Origin: Cryptomeria japonica
Taxonomy: Eukaryota > Streptophyta > Pinopsida > Cupressales > Cupressaceae
Length of the DNA stretch: 64,000 bases
NCBI RefSeq assembly: GCF_030272615.1
Contig: NC_081414.1
Span: 664,280,938 to 664,344,937, forward strand
Reading direction: 5' to 3'
This document shows, piece after piece, positions 10,500 to 20,075 of this stretch. Under the pieces are notes generated by a model. The model had not been told where the DNA came from and did no database searches. It saw only the letters and a list, made by a program, of their open reading frames with translations. Within the stretch, counting starts at the first letter, position 1, and each line of letters starts with the position of its first letter. The position numbers and the translations under genes are program-made.

Positions 10500-13400
10500 A
10501 ACAAAAAAGGGGTTTGCCTTAAGGTGGCACAGACAGGAGATTGATGTCATCGGCACCCAAGTTGGCCAACTCATCCGCTCTTTTATTGCCCTCCCTATAA
10601 ATATGATTGATTGTGAACCTATCAAAATATCTGCATAGGTCAAGAGCTTTTGACAGCAAAGTATTTAGTCTCTAATTAGGCATACTACCTTTCCTCGGAG
10701 CATTGACAATTATAGCCTAATCTCCTTCAATTTCCAAGTTCTTAACTCCTAGTTTCCTGCATAAATGCAGACCCTCCACTAGGGCCATAAGTTCCACCCA
10801 ATTGTTGGTGTTGATGCCAACCGGAGAGGCAAGGGTTGCTAGTTCCTTCCCTTCCCAATTATGAACAACACATCCTATCCCTGCTTGCCCTGGGTTTCCA
10901 CGGTATGCTCCATCAAATTTTAGCTTCATCCAACCTTCACCTAGGGGTTGCCATCTACATGCATCCCTTGAACGAAGACTTGCAATAGGACCAACTCCTA
11001 CAAAGGGTGGAAAGGATAAGCCTTCCCATCATTTTTTCATTTTTTCATCCCAATAAGTGAGGGAGGAATTCTTCAATGTGCTTGATGATAATCAGTTGTT
11101 CATGAGCTCAGTGATAGCTAACTCTATCTTGTTAATGATTCTGGGAGCCTCTAGATTTTCATTCTTAAAGAGACATCTATTTCTCTCCTTCCATAGTTCC
11201 CACATTATGGAAGAAGGAAGAGTTGTCCATAAACCTTCAAAGACACATCCATGCCTGAGGAGGGGCCATGCCTTGAGCATTCCAAAGATGGTGTGGGGGA
11301 AGGCTGCAGACCATTCAAGTTTGTTGGTGAACCAGATCCAACATTTGTGAGCAAAGGGGCAGTTAAGGAGGATATGATTAGTGTCTTCCTCATCTGCCTC
11401 GCAAAGAGGACATCTACTAGGGCCCTCATACCCTATTCTTCTAAATTTGTCTGCATTTAAGAGCTTGTTCTGAACCGCAAGCAAGGAGAAGATACCTGCC
11501 TTAGGCAGACAGTATTTATCCCGGCAAAGTTTCAAAGGAAGCTCAGTCATAGGTCTTATAAATGATTTGGAGATGAGAGAGTACCCATCCTTGGAGTTGT
11601 ATTCTCCTCTTAGGGATCCATCCCAGACGAGCTTGTCCTCATTATGACCTAAGGCAATATTCCTTGATTTGAGAATTGCCATAAGTTTTTGTTTATCCCT
11701 TACCGAGATATCCTCATCTTCCTTCTCGATCCACTGCCAATCGGCCCCATCTTCTGAGGGGGAGATATAGTTGTTTAATAGGGGTCCTCTATGAGATCCA
11801 AGAAGGATACGAGTAGTACCAAAGTCATGGATATTATCAATAGCCTTATATCCACCCCAAGAATCTGACCAGAAAAGAGCTTTATCCCTAGACCCCAGGT
11901 TCCAAGTAAGTCTGTCAGAGATAATCCTCCTACAGTCTAACATATTCCATAGGTAGGACCCTCTAGGAGGGTTGGTTTCTCTAAAGATTTGGATAGGATT
12001 CCCTCCATTAAGGTATTTGTGGTGCAGCAGGCAAGCCCATTTGAGGTGGGGGGTTCTGAACATCCTCCAGACCAACTTGGCACCCAAGGCTTTGCCCTCT
12101 TCACATGGGCATGGCTGACAAGACCGATCTAACCAAGGTTTCTCTACCTACAAATGAGAGCCATTTTCCTTTCCAAGTGTTAATCCTGGACTTGATTTTA
12201 TCCACCAAGTTGCCCCATAATTTTGAGGGTCTTCTACCCTTGTCAAGGGGAATGCCTAGGTATTTGCAAGGAAGAGTTCCTTCACTAATCTCCAGGACAT
12301 TGTTGATCACTTTTCCTAAGGAGGGGACTATGTTGAACATAAAAATTGTAGACTTGGCCAAATTCACCTCTTGACCCGAGGCTAGCATATAGGAATCAAG
12401 GACACTTCCTTGCCCAAAAAGCATCGTGTCATCGACAAATTGTTGGTGCGTAAAGAGAGGGAGGCCGCTAGTAATGGAGATTCCTTGGATCCCACCTTCC
12501 TCTTTGGCCTTAGAGATGGATCTACCTAGGGCTTCAGCCATGATTAAGAGGAAGGGGGACATAGGATCTCCTTGCCTAAGCCCTTTTGAGTTGCTAAAGA
12601 AAAAGCCCTTTTGAGTTGCTGAAGAAACCTTCCGAGGAGCCATTAACCAAGACCGAGAATTTGGGGGTGGATATACATTCAAAGATTAGGTTGATCCAGG
12701 GTTTGTAAAATCCAAAGGCCTCCAAGCATTTGCATAGGAAGCGCCAATCAACTTTGTCGTAAGCTTTACTAATGTCTAATTTGACTAGCATACTTGGTGC
12801 CCTATTGAGCTGGACCGAATGAATGGCCTCTTGGGCTATAATAACCCCATCATAGATTGATCTATCTGCTACGAAGCCAGTTTGTTCTTCACTAATGATA
12901 ATGAGGAGAAGATTCTGGAGTCTGGTTGCTAAGGTTTTGGTTAAGAGTTTGTACAAAGTGTTGTAGAGGGCTGTTGGTCTGAAGTCATTAAAGCTTTCAG
13001 GATTCTCTATTTTGGTGATGAGAGCTAAGAAGGTATTGTTGATTTCTTTGAGAATCTTACCAGAGTTCCTAATACCTTCTAAGGCATCTATGATCTTTGT
13101 CCCCATAAAACCCCAACATTTTTGGAAAAAGCTAGTGGGGAAGCCATCCGGGCTCAGGGCCTTGTTGGGATTCATCTTCATAAGGACAGATTTAACCTCC
13201 TCCTGAGAGAATTTCTCTGATAGTATTTTGTTGTGGTCATCGTTAATGAGTTTTGGAAGATTCTTGTTAATATTGAGTTGGCCTCTGAGGTTGGAGCCTT
13301 CAATATTGTTTAAGATTTTATCAAAAAACCTTGTTACCTCGTAGGCAACATCATCCAGTTCAGACAAGATGGAACCCTAACAGTTCTTAATTTTTGAAAT

Positions 13401-13630
13401 TCAATTGACCCATCTCCTCTTCTTAGTGCTATTGTGGAAGAACTTAGTATTTCGGTCACCATCACTCAACCAAGTCTCCCTCGATTTTTGTTTCCAAAAG
13501 ATCTCTTCATTTGAGAGTATCTTTTCATATTTAGAGAGTAGAGCCTTTTCTTTGAGGAAGAGATGCTCATCCATCCCTTTCTCAAGAACCTCAATGTTAA
13601 CATTCTTAAGATCATTTTCTATTAGGAGTT
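10500..13630 (-). pseudogene. LINE ORF2: RT, RT zinc-binding region and RNase H, broken
   Basis: This would nick and reverse-transcribe LINE RNA at the target; here it is dead. In order on the minus strand: the pre-RT segment with [19 protein letters not shown] (13401-13630); RT with DGFPTSFFQKCW, then VKLDISKAYDKVDW carrying the first catalytic Asp (12594-13367); RT palm with LRQGDPMSPFLL and FVDDTMLF, the YxDD box with F for Y (12101-12682); a zinc-binding zf-RVT region with CPLCEADEEDTNHILLNCPF (11092-12087); RNase H with LKFDGAYRGNPGQAGIG (10717-10929) and, past stops, INHIYREGNKRADELANLGA (to about 10540). Breaks are a 25-bp duplication at 12580-12629, a frame change near 13370-13400 and at least two stops in RNase H. 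The endonuclease is absent. Confidence 0.9.
12580..12629 (-). repeat. 25-bp tandem duplication that frameshifts LINE RT
   Basis: GCCCTTTTGAGTTGCT plus nine bases occurs twice in a row (12580-12604 and 12605-12629). On the minus strand it duplicates the residues FFSNSKGL just before LRQGDPMSP. Because 25 is not a multiple of three, RT is split into the two overlapping frames 12594-13367 and 12101-12682. Confidence 0.85.
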
Positions 13631-13650
13631 TTTTCTTAATTGTTTTTATT
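13631..13650. repeat. LINE target-site duplication, right copy
   Basis: Identical over 20 bases to 7201-7220. The pre-insertion Copia sequence resumes at 13651. Confidence 0.9.
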
Positions 13651-13773
13651 GTTGCAAACATCCTCATTTTATCTCAAAGGCTCAACAAAAATACTTGGTA
13701 CAAAAGTTTTGATGTTGCCAAAATTGTTACACTTGTAGTGCATATGACGTTATAATCCACAAGAGGGGCAAAT

Positions 13774-14326
13774 TGTTGTTATATGGAGCCTAATCAGACT
13801 CGAAGGTTAAATTTTCCCCTTCTATCGACCTAGTTTCCCCCCAAATTATTTAATGGGGGTTTGGGGGCATTGCCCTCAAGGCAAGGTCAACAGGCAGCGC
13901 CCCTTGCGGGGTCTAGAGGCAACACCCCTAGCGCACTCCCTATCGCGATACAGGGCGAGGTCAAGGGGAAACGCCCCACGAACCCCAAATGACTTATTAT
14001 TTTATAAAGGCATCTAGTGTTATTTTTCTATTGGCTGACATATTGTAACCGACATAAGTCTTGATAAAATGGCTAAGGGTTAGGGTTTTTTTATAGAGAA
14101 TTTTGTAGAATTGTTGCAACGGTAAAGAGTTGCAAGAGATTGTTGGTTGTAATTGGTTCAATTTACTAGATAATAATATTGGACTCTTTGTTTGGTGGAT
14201 ATAGCCCGAGTTTGGGTGAAACATGTTAAAAATTGTCTCCTCTCTGTTATTATTTATATGTTTTTCATACCTTTGTTTAATCATTATTTGCAGATAATTG
14301 ATATTTTCTGCGTGCAATTCCTAACA
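13774..14326 (+). mobile_element. Solo LTR, 553 bp, with 5-bp target duplication CAAAT
   Basis: The LTR begins TGTTGTTATATGG at 13774 and ends CAATTCCTAACA at 14326. CAAAT lies directly outside on both sides (13769-13773 and 14327-14331). It contains a GC-rich block (13850-13980) with words like GGCATTGCCCTC and AGGCAACACCCCTAG. There is no internal region or primer site, so it is the product of LTR-LTR recombination. It is inserted in the gag of the minus-strand Copia element. Confidence 0.85.
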
Positions 14327-14331
14327 CAAAT

Positions 14332-16215
14332 GAATTATAATTCCTCTTAGTGAATTCAAATTCATTCCTTGTACAAACTCTAGAATTTTTTTGTTCTATG
14401 CCCAAACCGATTACATGAAAAGCAATAATCATGGAAATAATATTGAAACCTTGTTGTGAATGGTGGTTGTCTCTAAATGATCTTTTGTAGTTGTTCGGGT
14501 TTACCTTTGGAGGTGGATTATTTTTTTGTGGAACTTTGAAATTCCTTTTATTTTTCTTCTTCTTGTTATCTTCCTTTTTAAGAGTCTCAACATAGATTTT
14601 TGAATTTTCTTCATTCATCTTCTTTAGTTGATCCACAACATTCGAACTTGCAACAATCTTCTTTTGATTTTCATCAAATCCAAGACCAATTTCAATGAAT
14701 GGAGATCTTTGCACATTGATAAGATTATCCAGCACTTCAATACTTTTATTAAACTCCATGCTTCAATTTAGTTGTTCTTCTATGTTCTCCAATGCCTTCC
14801 TCAAGGAAACAATTTCAAGTTCTAACTTCTCCAATCCGATTCCCTTATTTTCAATTGATTCTCTTAAGACTTCTTCAATCAATTTAGCCTCCTCAACTTG
14901 AGTCTTTAGATGCACAATCATCTTATGTGATTCCTCAACTAGCTTTGTCTTTGATTCGTCGTCTTCTTGAATTTAAGTCTTTAGATTTGAATTTTATTTA
15001 GTCTTTTGATTTCATTTAGGGCAACAAAGTTCTTCCTCTAAATTTTTTATTGTTGCCTCCTCTCCTTCAAGCTCCTTTTTTATTCTATTTCTTTATCTTT
15101 TCCTTCTAGTGCATCTTCTTTTCTCTATGGCCATAAACAAAGTTTCTTCTCTATCACTTACAGAGAATATTTTGTCACTTTCCTTAGATGAACTATTACT
15201 TTCTTGAACATATAGGCTCTTCTTATGTCTTTGTACATTCTTCCTTTTCTTATGCTACCCTCATGTGTGCATTTTCTTGTTATAACGATGCTTCTTCCCT
15301 TTTCCCTTGTAGTCTTCTTTCTCTTCACTACTATCACTTGCGACCTATGGACATTTTGAAGAAAAATGACCTAGATTACCACAATTAAAGCATTTAAGAG
15401 TATACTTACCTTTGTGCTTGATAGATCCTTTCTTGAATTTATCTACAAAGTTAGCTTCTTCCTCATCACTTGAACTTTCACATGATACCAGTCCTTTGTT
15501 CTTCATCCTTCTAAATACTTTGAAGGTAACTTCTCATTTTGATGGGGTTCCTTTCTCAGTCCTTGTTTTGTATGCAATGAGAATGTCATGCAACTCGTCA
15601 ATCTTCAAGGTGTCTAGATCCTTCATTTATTTCATGGTGGAAATTTATGCATTAGAACTCATGGGAAGAGATCTTAATACGTTTTAAATGATAACTTCAT
15701 CCTAAATACTTTTTCGAAGGTCACAAATAGTAATTACAATTTCATCCACATGCAAAAAATATGAAGCAACATTCTCTTTATCCTTCATATTCAAACTTTC
15801 AAATTATCTCCCATGGGTTTGGAGCTTTTCCTTTTTCACTTTGTCATCTCCTACATAAGACCTTTGAATCTTATACCACATTTCTTTTATTGATATCAAT
15901 GCATGACTTTAACAAATTATAATTCAAGTAGGCCACTAAGAATTACATTCATAGATTTGACATTGTTCTCACTTTCCTTCTTTCAACTTGATCCATAGGT
16001 GGAGCAGATGGTGCCACATAGCCTTCCACAACTAATTGGCATATACCAAAACCATGAGCCATCAAATAGGTATGCATCCTTACACTCCAAAAAGCAGTTT
16101 TTCCCATTGAACAATGGGGCTCAGTTTGAGGAGAAACCTTCTTGACTTGCAATTCGCATTCTTAATATCTATCCTTCAAATAGTTAGGCTTTTTCAAAGG
16201 AACCCACTCTAATAC
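14332..16215 (-). pseudogene. Copia gag remnant with one zinc knuckle
   Basis: On the minus strand, starting just inside the primer site at 16215, the frame gives PLFNGK and then FWSVRMHTYLMAHGF, the N-terminal signature of plant Copia Gag (DUF4219/UBN2 type) at about 16020-16110. A zinc knuckle CFNCGNLGHFSSKC (CX2CX4HX4C) lies at 15347-15392. The post-knuckle segment VLDNLINVQRSPF followed by GLGFDE is at 14620-14760, then a lysine-rich stretch. Many stops and frame changes interrupt it. The frame should continue into the protease at 7007-7200 once the later insertions are removed. Confidence 0.75.
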
Positions 16216-16219
16216 CAAT
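16201..16219 (-). promoter_or_regulatory. Primer-binding site of the minus-strand Copia element
   Basis: The minus strand reads ATTGGTATTAGAGTGGG right after the LTR end. This is close to the initiator-tRNA-Met complement TGGTATCAGAGC used by most Copia elements. Confidence 0.7.
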
Positions 16220-16939
16220 TGAAGAAACACACACAATTATACTAAGAGGGGGTGAATCAATAGAAGACCAACTTTTACAATTTATAAACTTTAGTATCAT
16301 AGAGAAATAATCAAAAGCATTCATGCAATAAGATATAACAATTTAAAACACAAGATGAACACGCTATTTATGTGGAAACCCGTGCAGGAGAAAACCACAA
16401 CAAAATATTGTTTGTATAGGAAACTTCTTACAATCTTCATAGACACCAACTCATAGGAGACATCACTCCCCTTCATTGAGCACCAACTCAACAAGAGACA
16501 CCAATCTCTTTGAATGGGAGGCACCAACCTCCCAATCTCTTAGAATAGAAGGCACCAACCTTTGAAATGCAATGATGTGTTTGTGACTTCTTCTTGGATC
16601 TAACCTAAATCATCTTCAAAAATTTGCTCACTCATTCAATAAAATTTGCATCAAAACTCAACTCTCACATCTACAAAATATCTCCACTTAGATCTCTAAA
16701 ATGATCTTCAATGAATGCTCATGAGTCTGAAATGTTTCTTCACACAAATCTACATCATTTTCTTCAACAATTGTTCATAAATCATAAATTTGCAATATAT
16801 CTACTCCAAAATATGTTTGATTTTTCTCACATTTCTACTCATATTATGTAAAAGATCTTCAATGAATTCTTGTGAAAAGAACCTCAAGAGACCCTTTATT
16901 TATACAATTCACATGCACATCCTCACCCAATGGTCATGT
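16220..16939 (-). repeat. 5' LTR of the minus-strand Copia element, main part (split by insertion)
   Basis: The LTR ends (minus sense) at 16220 in TTTCTTCA before the primer site and holds TCTTAGTATAATTGTG plus a TATA box (TTGTATAAATAAAGG) near 16890-16905. It is cut at 16939 by the non-autonomous element. Across the CATGT duplication it resumes at 23501 and plausibly ends at 23527, where the minus strand starts TGTTGCTAGGACGACC. The rejoined LTR would be about 747 bp. Confidence 0.65.
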
Positions 16940-17799
16940 TGTTGGCATATGGACACTCCAATGAGATATTGTACGTGATTGAAGGTTTTGTCATTGATGG
17001 CAACCTTGCAATCCTATGGCACCGGCAAGACATTATACTGGCAAAAGCATTACACAGGCAACCTTGCAATCCTATGGCACCGGCAAGACATTATACCGGC
17101 AAAGCATTATTCAAACAAGATAGTGCATCGGCATCAGCAAGATCAATCTACACCGGCACCGGCATAGAAGAAAAGATGTATACCGGCACAGAGGCCGACA
17201 TGATTTTTGATATGTAATATCTTGTTTATTATTGTAAGCCGACTTGGCAAATTGTAAAATGACTCTTGTATATAAAAGAGATCATTGTAGTCATTTGTAG
17301 GATATGGATAGGAAGCATAAAGAAAATTATAAGGCAGACCTAATATGCGAATTGTAGGTCAAGGGTATATATAAAGAATAGAGAAAGAACTGGTATTGAA
17401 TCTGGCATTGAAGATGCTATTGTAAAGTAGTACAGATCATTGGATTTGCATAATCCTCATTGTAAGTCAGTGTGACTTCTTATTGAGCAATGTGCTCTAG
17501 GCAGTTGGCCTTCCTACATGTGCAGGCCCCTATTGTAAGTAATATTCTCTTATTGGCCAGTAAGTGAAATTGTAGGTCACAAATCCCACTGAGGTTTTTC
17601 CCACACCGGGTTTCCTTGTTAAACATCTTGTGTTATGGTGTTCTTTTCATGTGGATGTTTTTTATTATGTTATTTACATTAATTCTTGCATACCGGTATA
17701 CTGTTACTTTATGTTCTGCATGTTCTATTTTGACAAAATCACATTACCGGTCAGATACTAATTCACCGCCCCCTCTCAGTATCTATGGGAACCCTAACA
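16940..17799 (+). repeat. 5' LTR of the non-autonomous element, 860 bp
   Basis: It starts TGTTGGCATATGGACACTCC and ends GGAACCCTAACA. A TATA box (TTGTATATAAAAGAG) lies at about 17265-17279. Motifs ATGGCACCGGCAAGACATTA and CACCGGCA recur near the start. It keeps a segment of about 108 bp (17351-17458) that the 3' LTR has lost. The ORF at 16930-17217 is LTR sequence and not a gene. Confidence 0.9.
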
Positions 17800-17801
17800 A
17801 T

Positions 17802-17813
17802 TGGTATCAAAGC
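17802..17813 (+). promoter_or_regulatory. Primer-binding site, initiator tRNA-Met type
   Basis: TGGTATCAAAGC lies 2 bases after the LTR end and differs at one base from the canonical TGGTATCAGAGC. This primes minus-strand DNA synthesis. Confidence 0.85.
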
Positions 17814-17870
17814 CTGGTCCTCTATTTTCAGAAGCCTGACAGCTTGAGGAAGATCTTGACACCGGTAAAG

Positions 17871-18980
17871 ATGGAAAATCTGATGAAGCAACTTGAAGGA
17901 TCTCTTACTGACTATGATGCAAAGAAGTTGAAGAATATCAAATTAGAAGATGATTTAAAAGCAGCTCAAGACATTATTCAGGCACTTCAAGAAAATCTTA
18001 CTATTACAAGAAATAAGAGAAGAGAACTTTGTGAAAAATTGCAAAATGAGAATGATGAAAAGGAATCACTAAATGATATGATAAGCAAATTGAAACAAGA
18101 GATCATGACAACAAAAAATGAAATGCAAGATATGACTATGAGATTTTGTAAAGAGATTGAGGACAGAAAGAAGAATGAAGAAGAATTGACCAGAAGACTA
18201 AGTGATGCAGCAAATGAGAACACAAGACTTAGCTATGAAAATGACATGCTGAAGACAGATCTGATGCATACTCAGAATGACTTGAATGAACTAATGAGAC
18301 AAAAAGAAATCTTGGAAAGGGAATTGGAAACTGCAAATCAACACAAAGAAAAATTCAAGAAAAGCTCAAAAGAACTTGGTACCTTATTGAAGAATCAAAA
18401 ACCCAAAGGTGACACTTCTCGAATTGGATTTGAAGTTGGAGAAAGCTCTGGTACTGCAAATACCCAGGATCACAGCAAACCGGTAAGACCTTCTAATACT
18501 TACAAATTCAATGGAAAATGCTTTAACTGTAATAAATATGGTCATAGGGCAAATGAATGTAGATCTAGGAATTATCAGAATATCAATCCTCCCACCGGTC
18601 AATGCTCCAAATGCAACAAAATTGGTCATAACTATGAAAATTGCAGAATGAATGTAAGATGTTATGTTTGTGGAAGATTTGGACATTTATCAAATCAATG
18701 CAGAACACAAACCGGCATAGGTTATGGGAAAGCTATTCAGAAAAATAATGTAACTTGTTATGCATGTAACAAGATTGGTCATATTTCTAAACTTTGTAGA
18801 AGTAAAGGGACACTGGTAGACAACAAAAGTACTAGTTTGAAAGGTAAAGAAAAGGTTGAAGAGGTTAAGCAAGAAATTTCAAAGCAATGGATTAGAAAAG
18901 TTGACTTAAATATTGGGGATACTCCTCCACCGGTAGAACCAACAAATGCTTCACCGGAAGGACAGAGAAATGCTCCATGA
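17871..18980 (+). CDS. Gag-like protein: coiled coil plus four CCHC zinc knuckles
   Basis: The likely start is ATG at 17871, 58 bases after the primer site. The same frame is open back to 17616, but that part is LTR sequence upstream of the primer site. The product is about 369 residues. Residues 1-170 are a charged heptad-rich coiled coil (for example LEDDLKAAQDIIQALQENL). Four CX2CX4HX4C knuckles follow: CFNCNKYGHRANEC, CSKCNKIGHNYENC, CYVCGRFGHLSNQC and CYACNKIGHISKLC, expected to bind RNA. No capsid helix bundle typical of Copia Gag is recognisable. After the stop at 18978-18980, another frame carries an acidic tail (QDVIHQIEENYLEGLAI) to about 19034, so a small frameshift may have shortened the protein. 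A decayed relative is at 43212-43865. Confidence 0.8.
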   Translation: MENLMKQLEGSLTDYDAKKLKNIKLEDDLKAAQDIIQALQENLTITRNKRRELCEKLQNENDEKESLNDMISKLKQEIMTTKNEMQDMTMRFCKEIEDRKKNEEELTRRLSDAANENTRLSYENDMLKTDLMHTQNDLNELMRQKEILERELETANQHKEKFKKSSKELGTLLKNQKPKGDTSRIGFEVGESSGTANTQDHSKPVRPSNTYKFNGKCFNCNKYGHRANECRSRNYQNINPPTGQCSKCNKIGHNYENCRMNVRCYVCGRFGHLSNQCRTQTGIGYGKAIQKNNVTCYACNKIGHISKLCRSKGTLVDNKSTSLKGKEKVEEVKQEISKQWIRKVDLNIGDTPPPVEPTNASPEGQRNAP

Positions 18981-19129
18981 GCAGGATGTTATTCATCAAA
19001 TTGAAGAAAATTATCTTGAGGGTTTGGCAATCTAATGACACGTGCTATTATTCCCTCAGTTAGAGAAAAGAAGTTGAAAATCATTCAGTACCGGCAAATA
19101 AAGTTAAGCTAATACATCACCGGCAAGCA

Positions 19130-19307
19130 ATTAATGTGGTAGGTAGCAGAAAAGACTTTATAAAATAAGGTTTTGGCTCCATTTCACTTCACCGAACATT
19201 CAAACTTTCAGAGAGCGTGAAGATTTCTAAGCTAAGGCATTTTCGAGCAAAGAGGTAAAGCACTTCAGCAATCAATCCATCCAAAGGCAGAAAAGGTATT
19301 TATCATC
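19130..19307 (+). promoter_or_regulatory. Candidate internal promoter and leader of the second ORF
   Basis: Between the Gag-like stop and the second ORF lies TTTATAAAATAAGG at about 19156-19169, a good plant TATA box 140 bp before the ATG. It is followed by a CA-rich stretch (CATTTCACTTCACC) suitable as a start site and an AG-rich leader of about 110 bases. This suggests a separate mRNA; it is inference from sequence only. Confidence 0.45.
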
Positions 19308-20075
19308 ATGGCATCCTCCTCTGCACCTGAATTCATAGCAAACCCTATAGTAGTCGAGGTTATAAAATGCCCTAGGCCCGTGTTGGAGCTAGTTCCCGAG
19401 GTAGCTAAGAAAGATGACAATACAGGTGCTTTTTCCCAAATTCCAAAAGGTGTTGTTTATGCAGAAGACCCTAGAATGTATATTCATTGCAACATAGAGG
19501 AATTAGGTGATGAAGAAATTAAAAACATGTATAAGACTATTATATGTGACAATTTTGGAAAAGTGAAACCTAAACATAAAGTTGTTGAAACCCTAGGATT
19601 CACTGAAATCCTCTGCATTCCTGAATTTCCCAAGGAAATGATTAGGATAGTTTTAAGTAGGGTACATGGTTCATTCTTTTGGTTTGATTCAGTGCACAAA
19701 ATTACAAAGGAAGCTGTGAAAGCAATAACAGGGTTACCTTCCACCGGTAACAGACCTGACAAGACTAAGAAGGTCTCCAATAACTTAGTAACGAAGTTAA
19801 CTGGTGCAACATCAGACAGAAGATCTCTGAGGGTTAATGATGTAACTAATACAAATGTGAGATTCATTAGCATGATTTTAGGGTACAAAGCAACTCATGC
19901 TAATAGGCTTAACTCAGTTTCCAGTTTATGCATAAAGAGTGCTTATGACATGGTTAAGGACAATGTGAAAATTGATGTTTGCGAATGGTTAAAAGATGAA
20001 TTGATTGATAACTTAGCCAAAATCAAGAAGGATAAGAAAGGAACTTTAGATTTGGAAATTTACTTGTATGCTTAA
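19308..20075 (+). CDS. Second ORF, first part: capsid-like retroelement protein of unknown function
   Basis: 255 residues from ATG at 19308 (context ATCATCATGG). I recognise no standard enzyme domain. The central part, SVHKITKEAVKAITGLP followed by STG, matches the pattern in the scraps at 2747-2953 and 38380-38530, so it belongs to a retroelement-borne domain family. Helical segments follow (NRLNSVSSLCIKSAYDMV, DVCEWLKDELIDNLAKI). The frame ends at 20073-20075 in TAATG, overlapping the next ATG. The last nine residues look out of frame: from about 20045 the next frame reads RFGNLLVCLMLH straight into the following ORF. A one-base deletion near 20041-20046 is therefore the likelier explanation. 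Confidence 0.65.
   Translation: MASSSAPEFIANPIVVEVIKCPRPVLELVPEVAKKDDNTGAFSQIPKGVVYAEDPRMYIHCNIEELGDEEIKNMYKTIICDNFGKVKPKHKVVETLGFTEILCIPEFPKEMIRIVLSRVHGSFFWFDSVHKITKEAVKAITGLPSTGNRPDKTKKVSNNLVTKLTGATSDRRSLRVNDVTNTNVRFISMILGYKATHANRLNSVSSLCIKSAYDMVKDNVKIDVCEWLKDELIDNLAKIKKDKKGTLDLEIYLYA

Larger units (their letters stand above)
7221..13630 (-). mobile_element. 5'-truncated L1-type LINE, 6.4 kb, with flanking 20-bp duplication
   Basis: Read on the minus strand, the element starts inside ORF2 at 13630, just before the segment leading into RT. It runs through RT, the RT-associated zinc region and RNase H (to about 10500), then a long 3' extension that includes a 2.2-kb tandem repeat (8045-10290). 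It ends in CTCTTACCGATCAAAAAA at about 7236, followed by a short A-rich tail. ORF1 and the AP endonuclease are missing, as expected for incomplete target-primed reverse transcription. The perfect 20-bp duplication means the insertion is young compared with the Copia element it split. ORF2 is nevertheless broken by stops and frameshifts. Confidence 0.85.

Noticed and set aside
17616-17870. Hydrophobic N-terminal extension of the Gag-like ORF
   Set aside because: This part lies in the 5' LTR and before the primer site, so it is untranslated or U5 sequence that happens to be open. The ATG at 17871 is the credible start.
19484-19888. 134-residue minus-strand ORF
   Set aside because: It is the mirror of the plus-strand capsid-like ORF and has no motif of its own.
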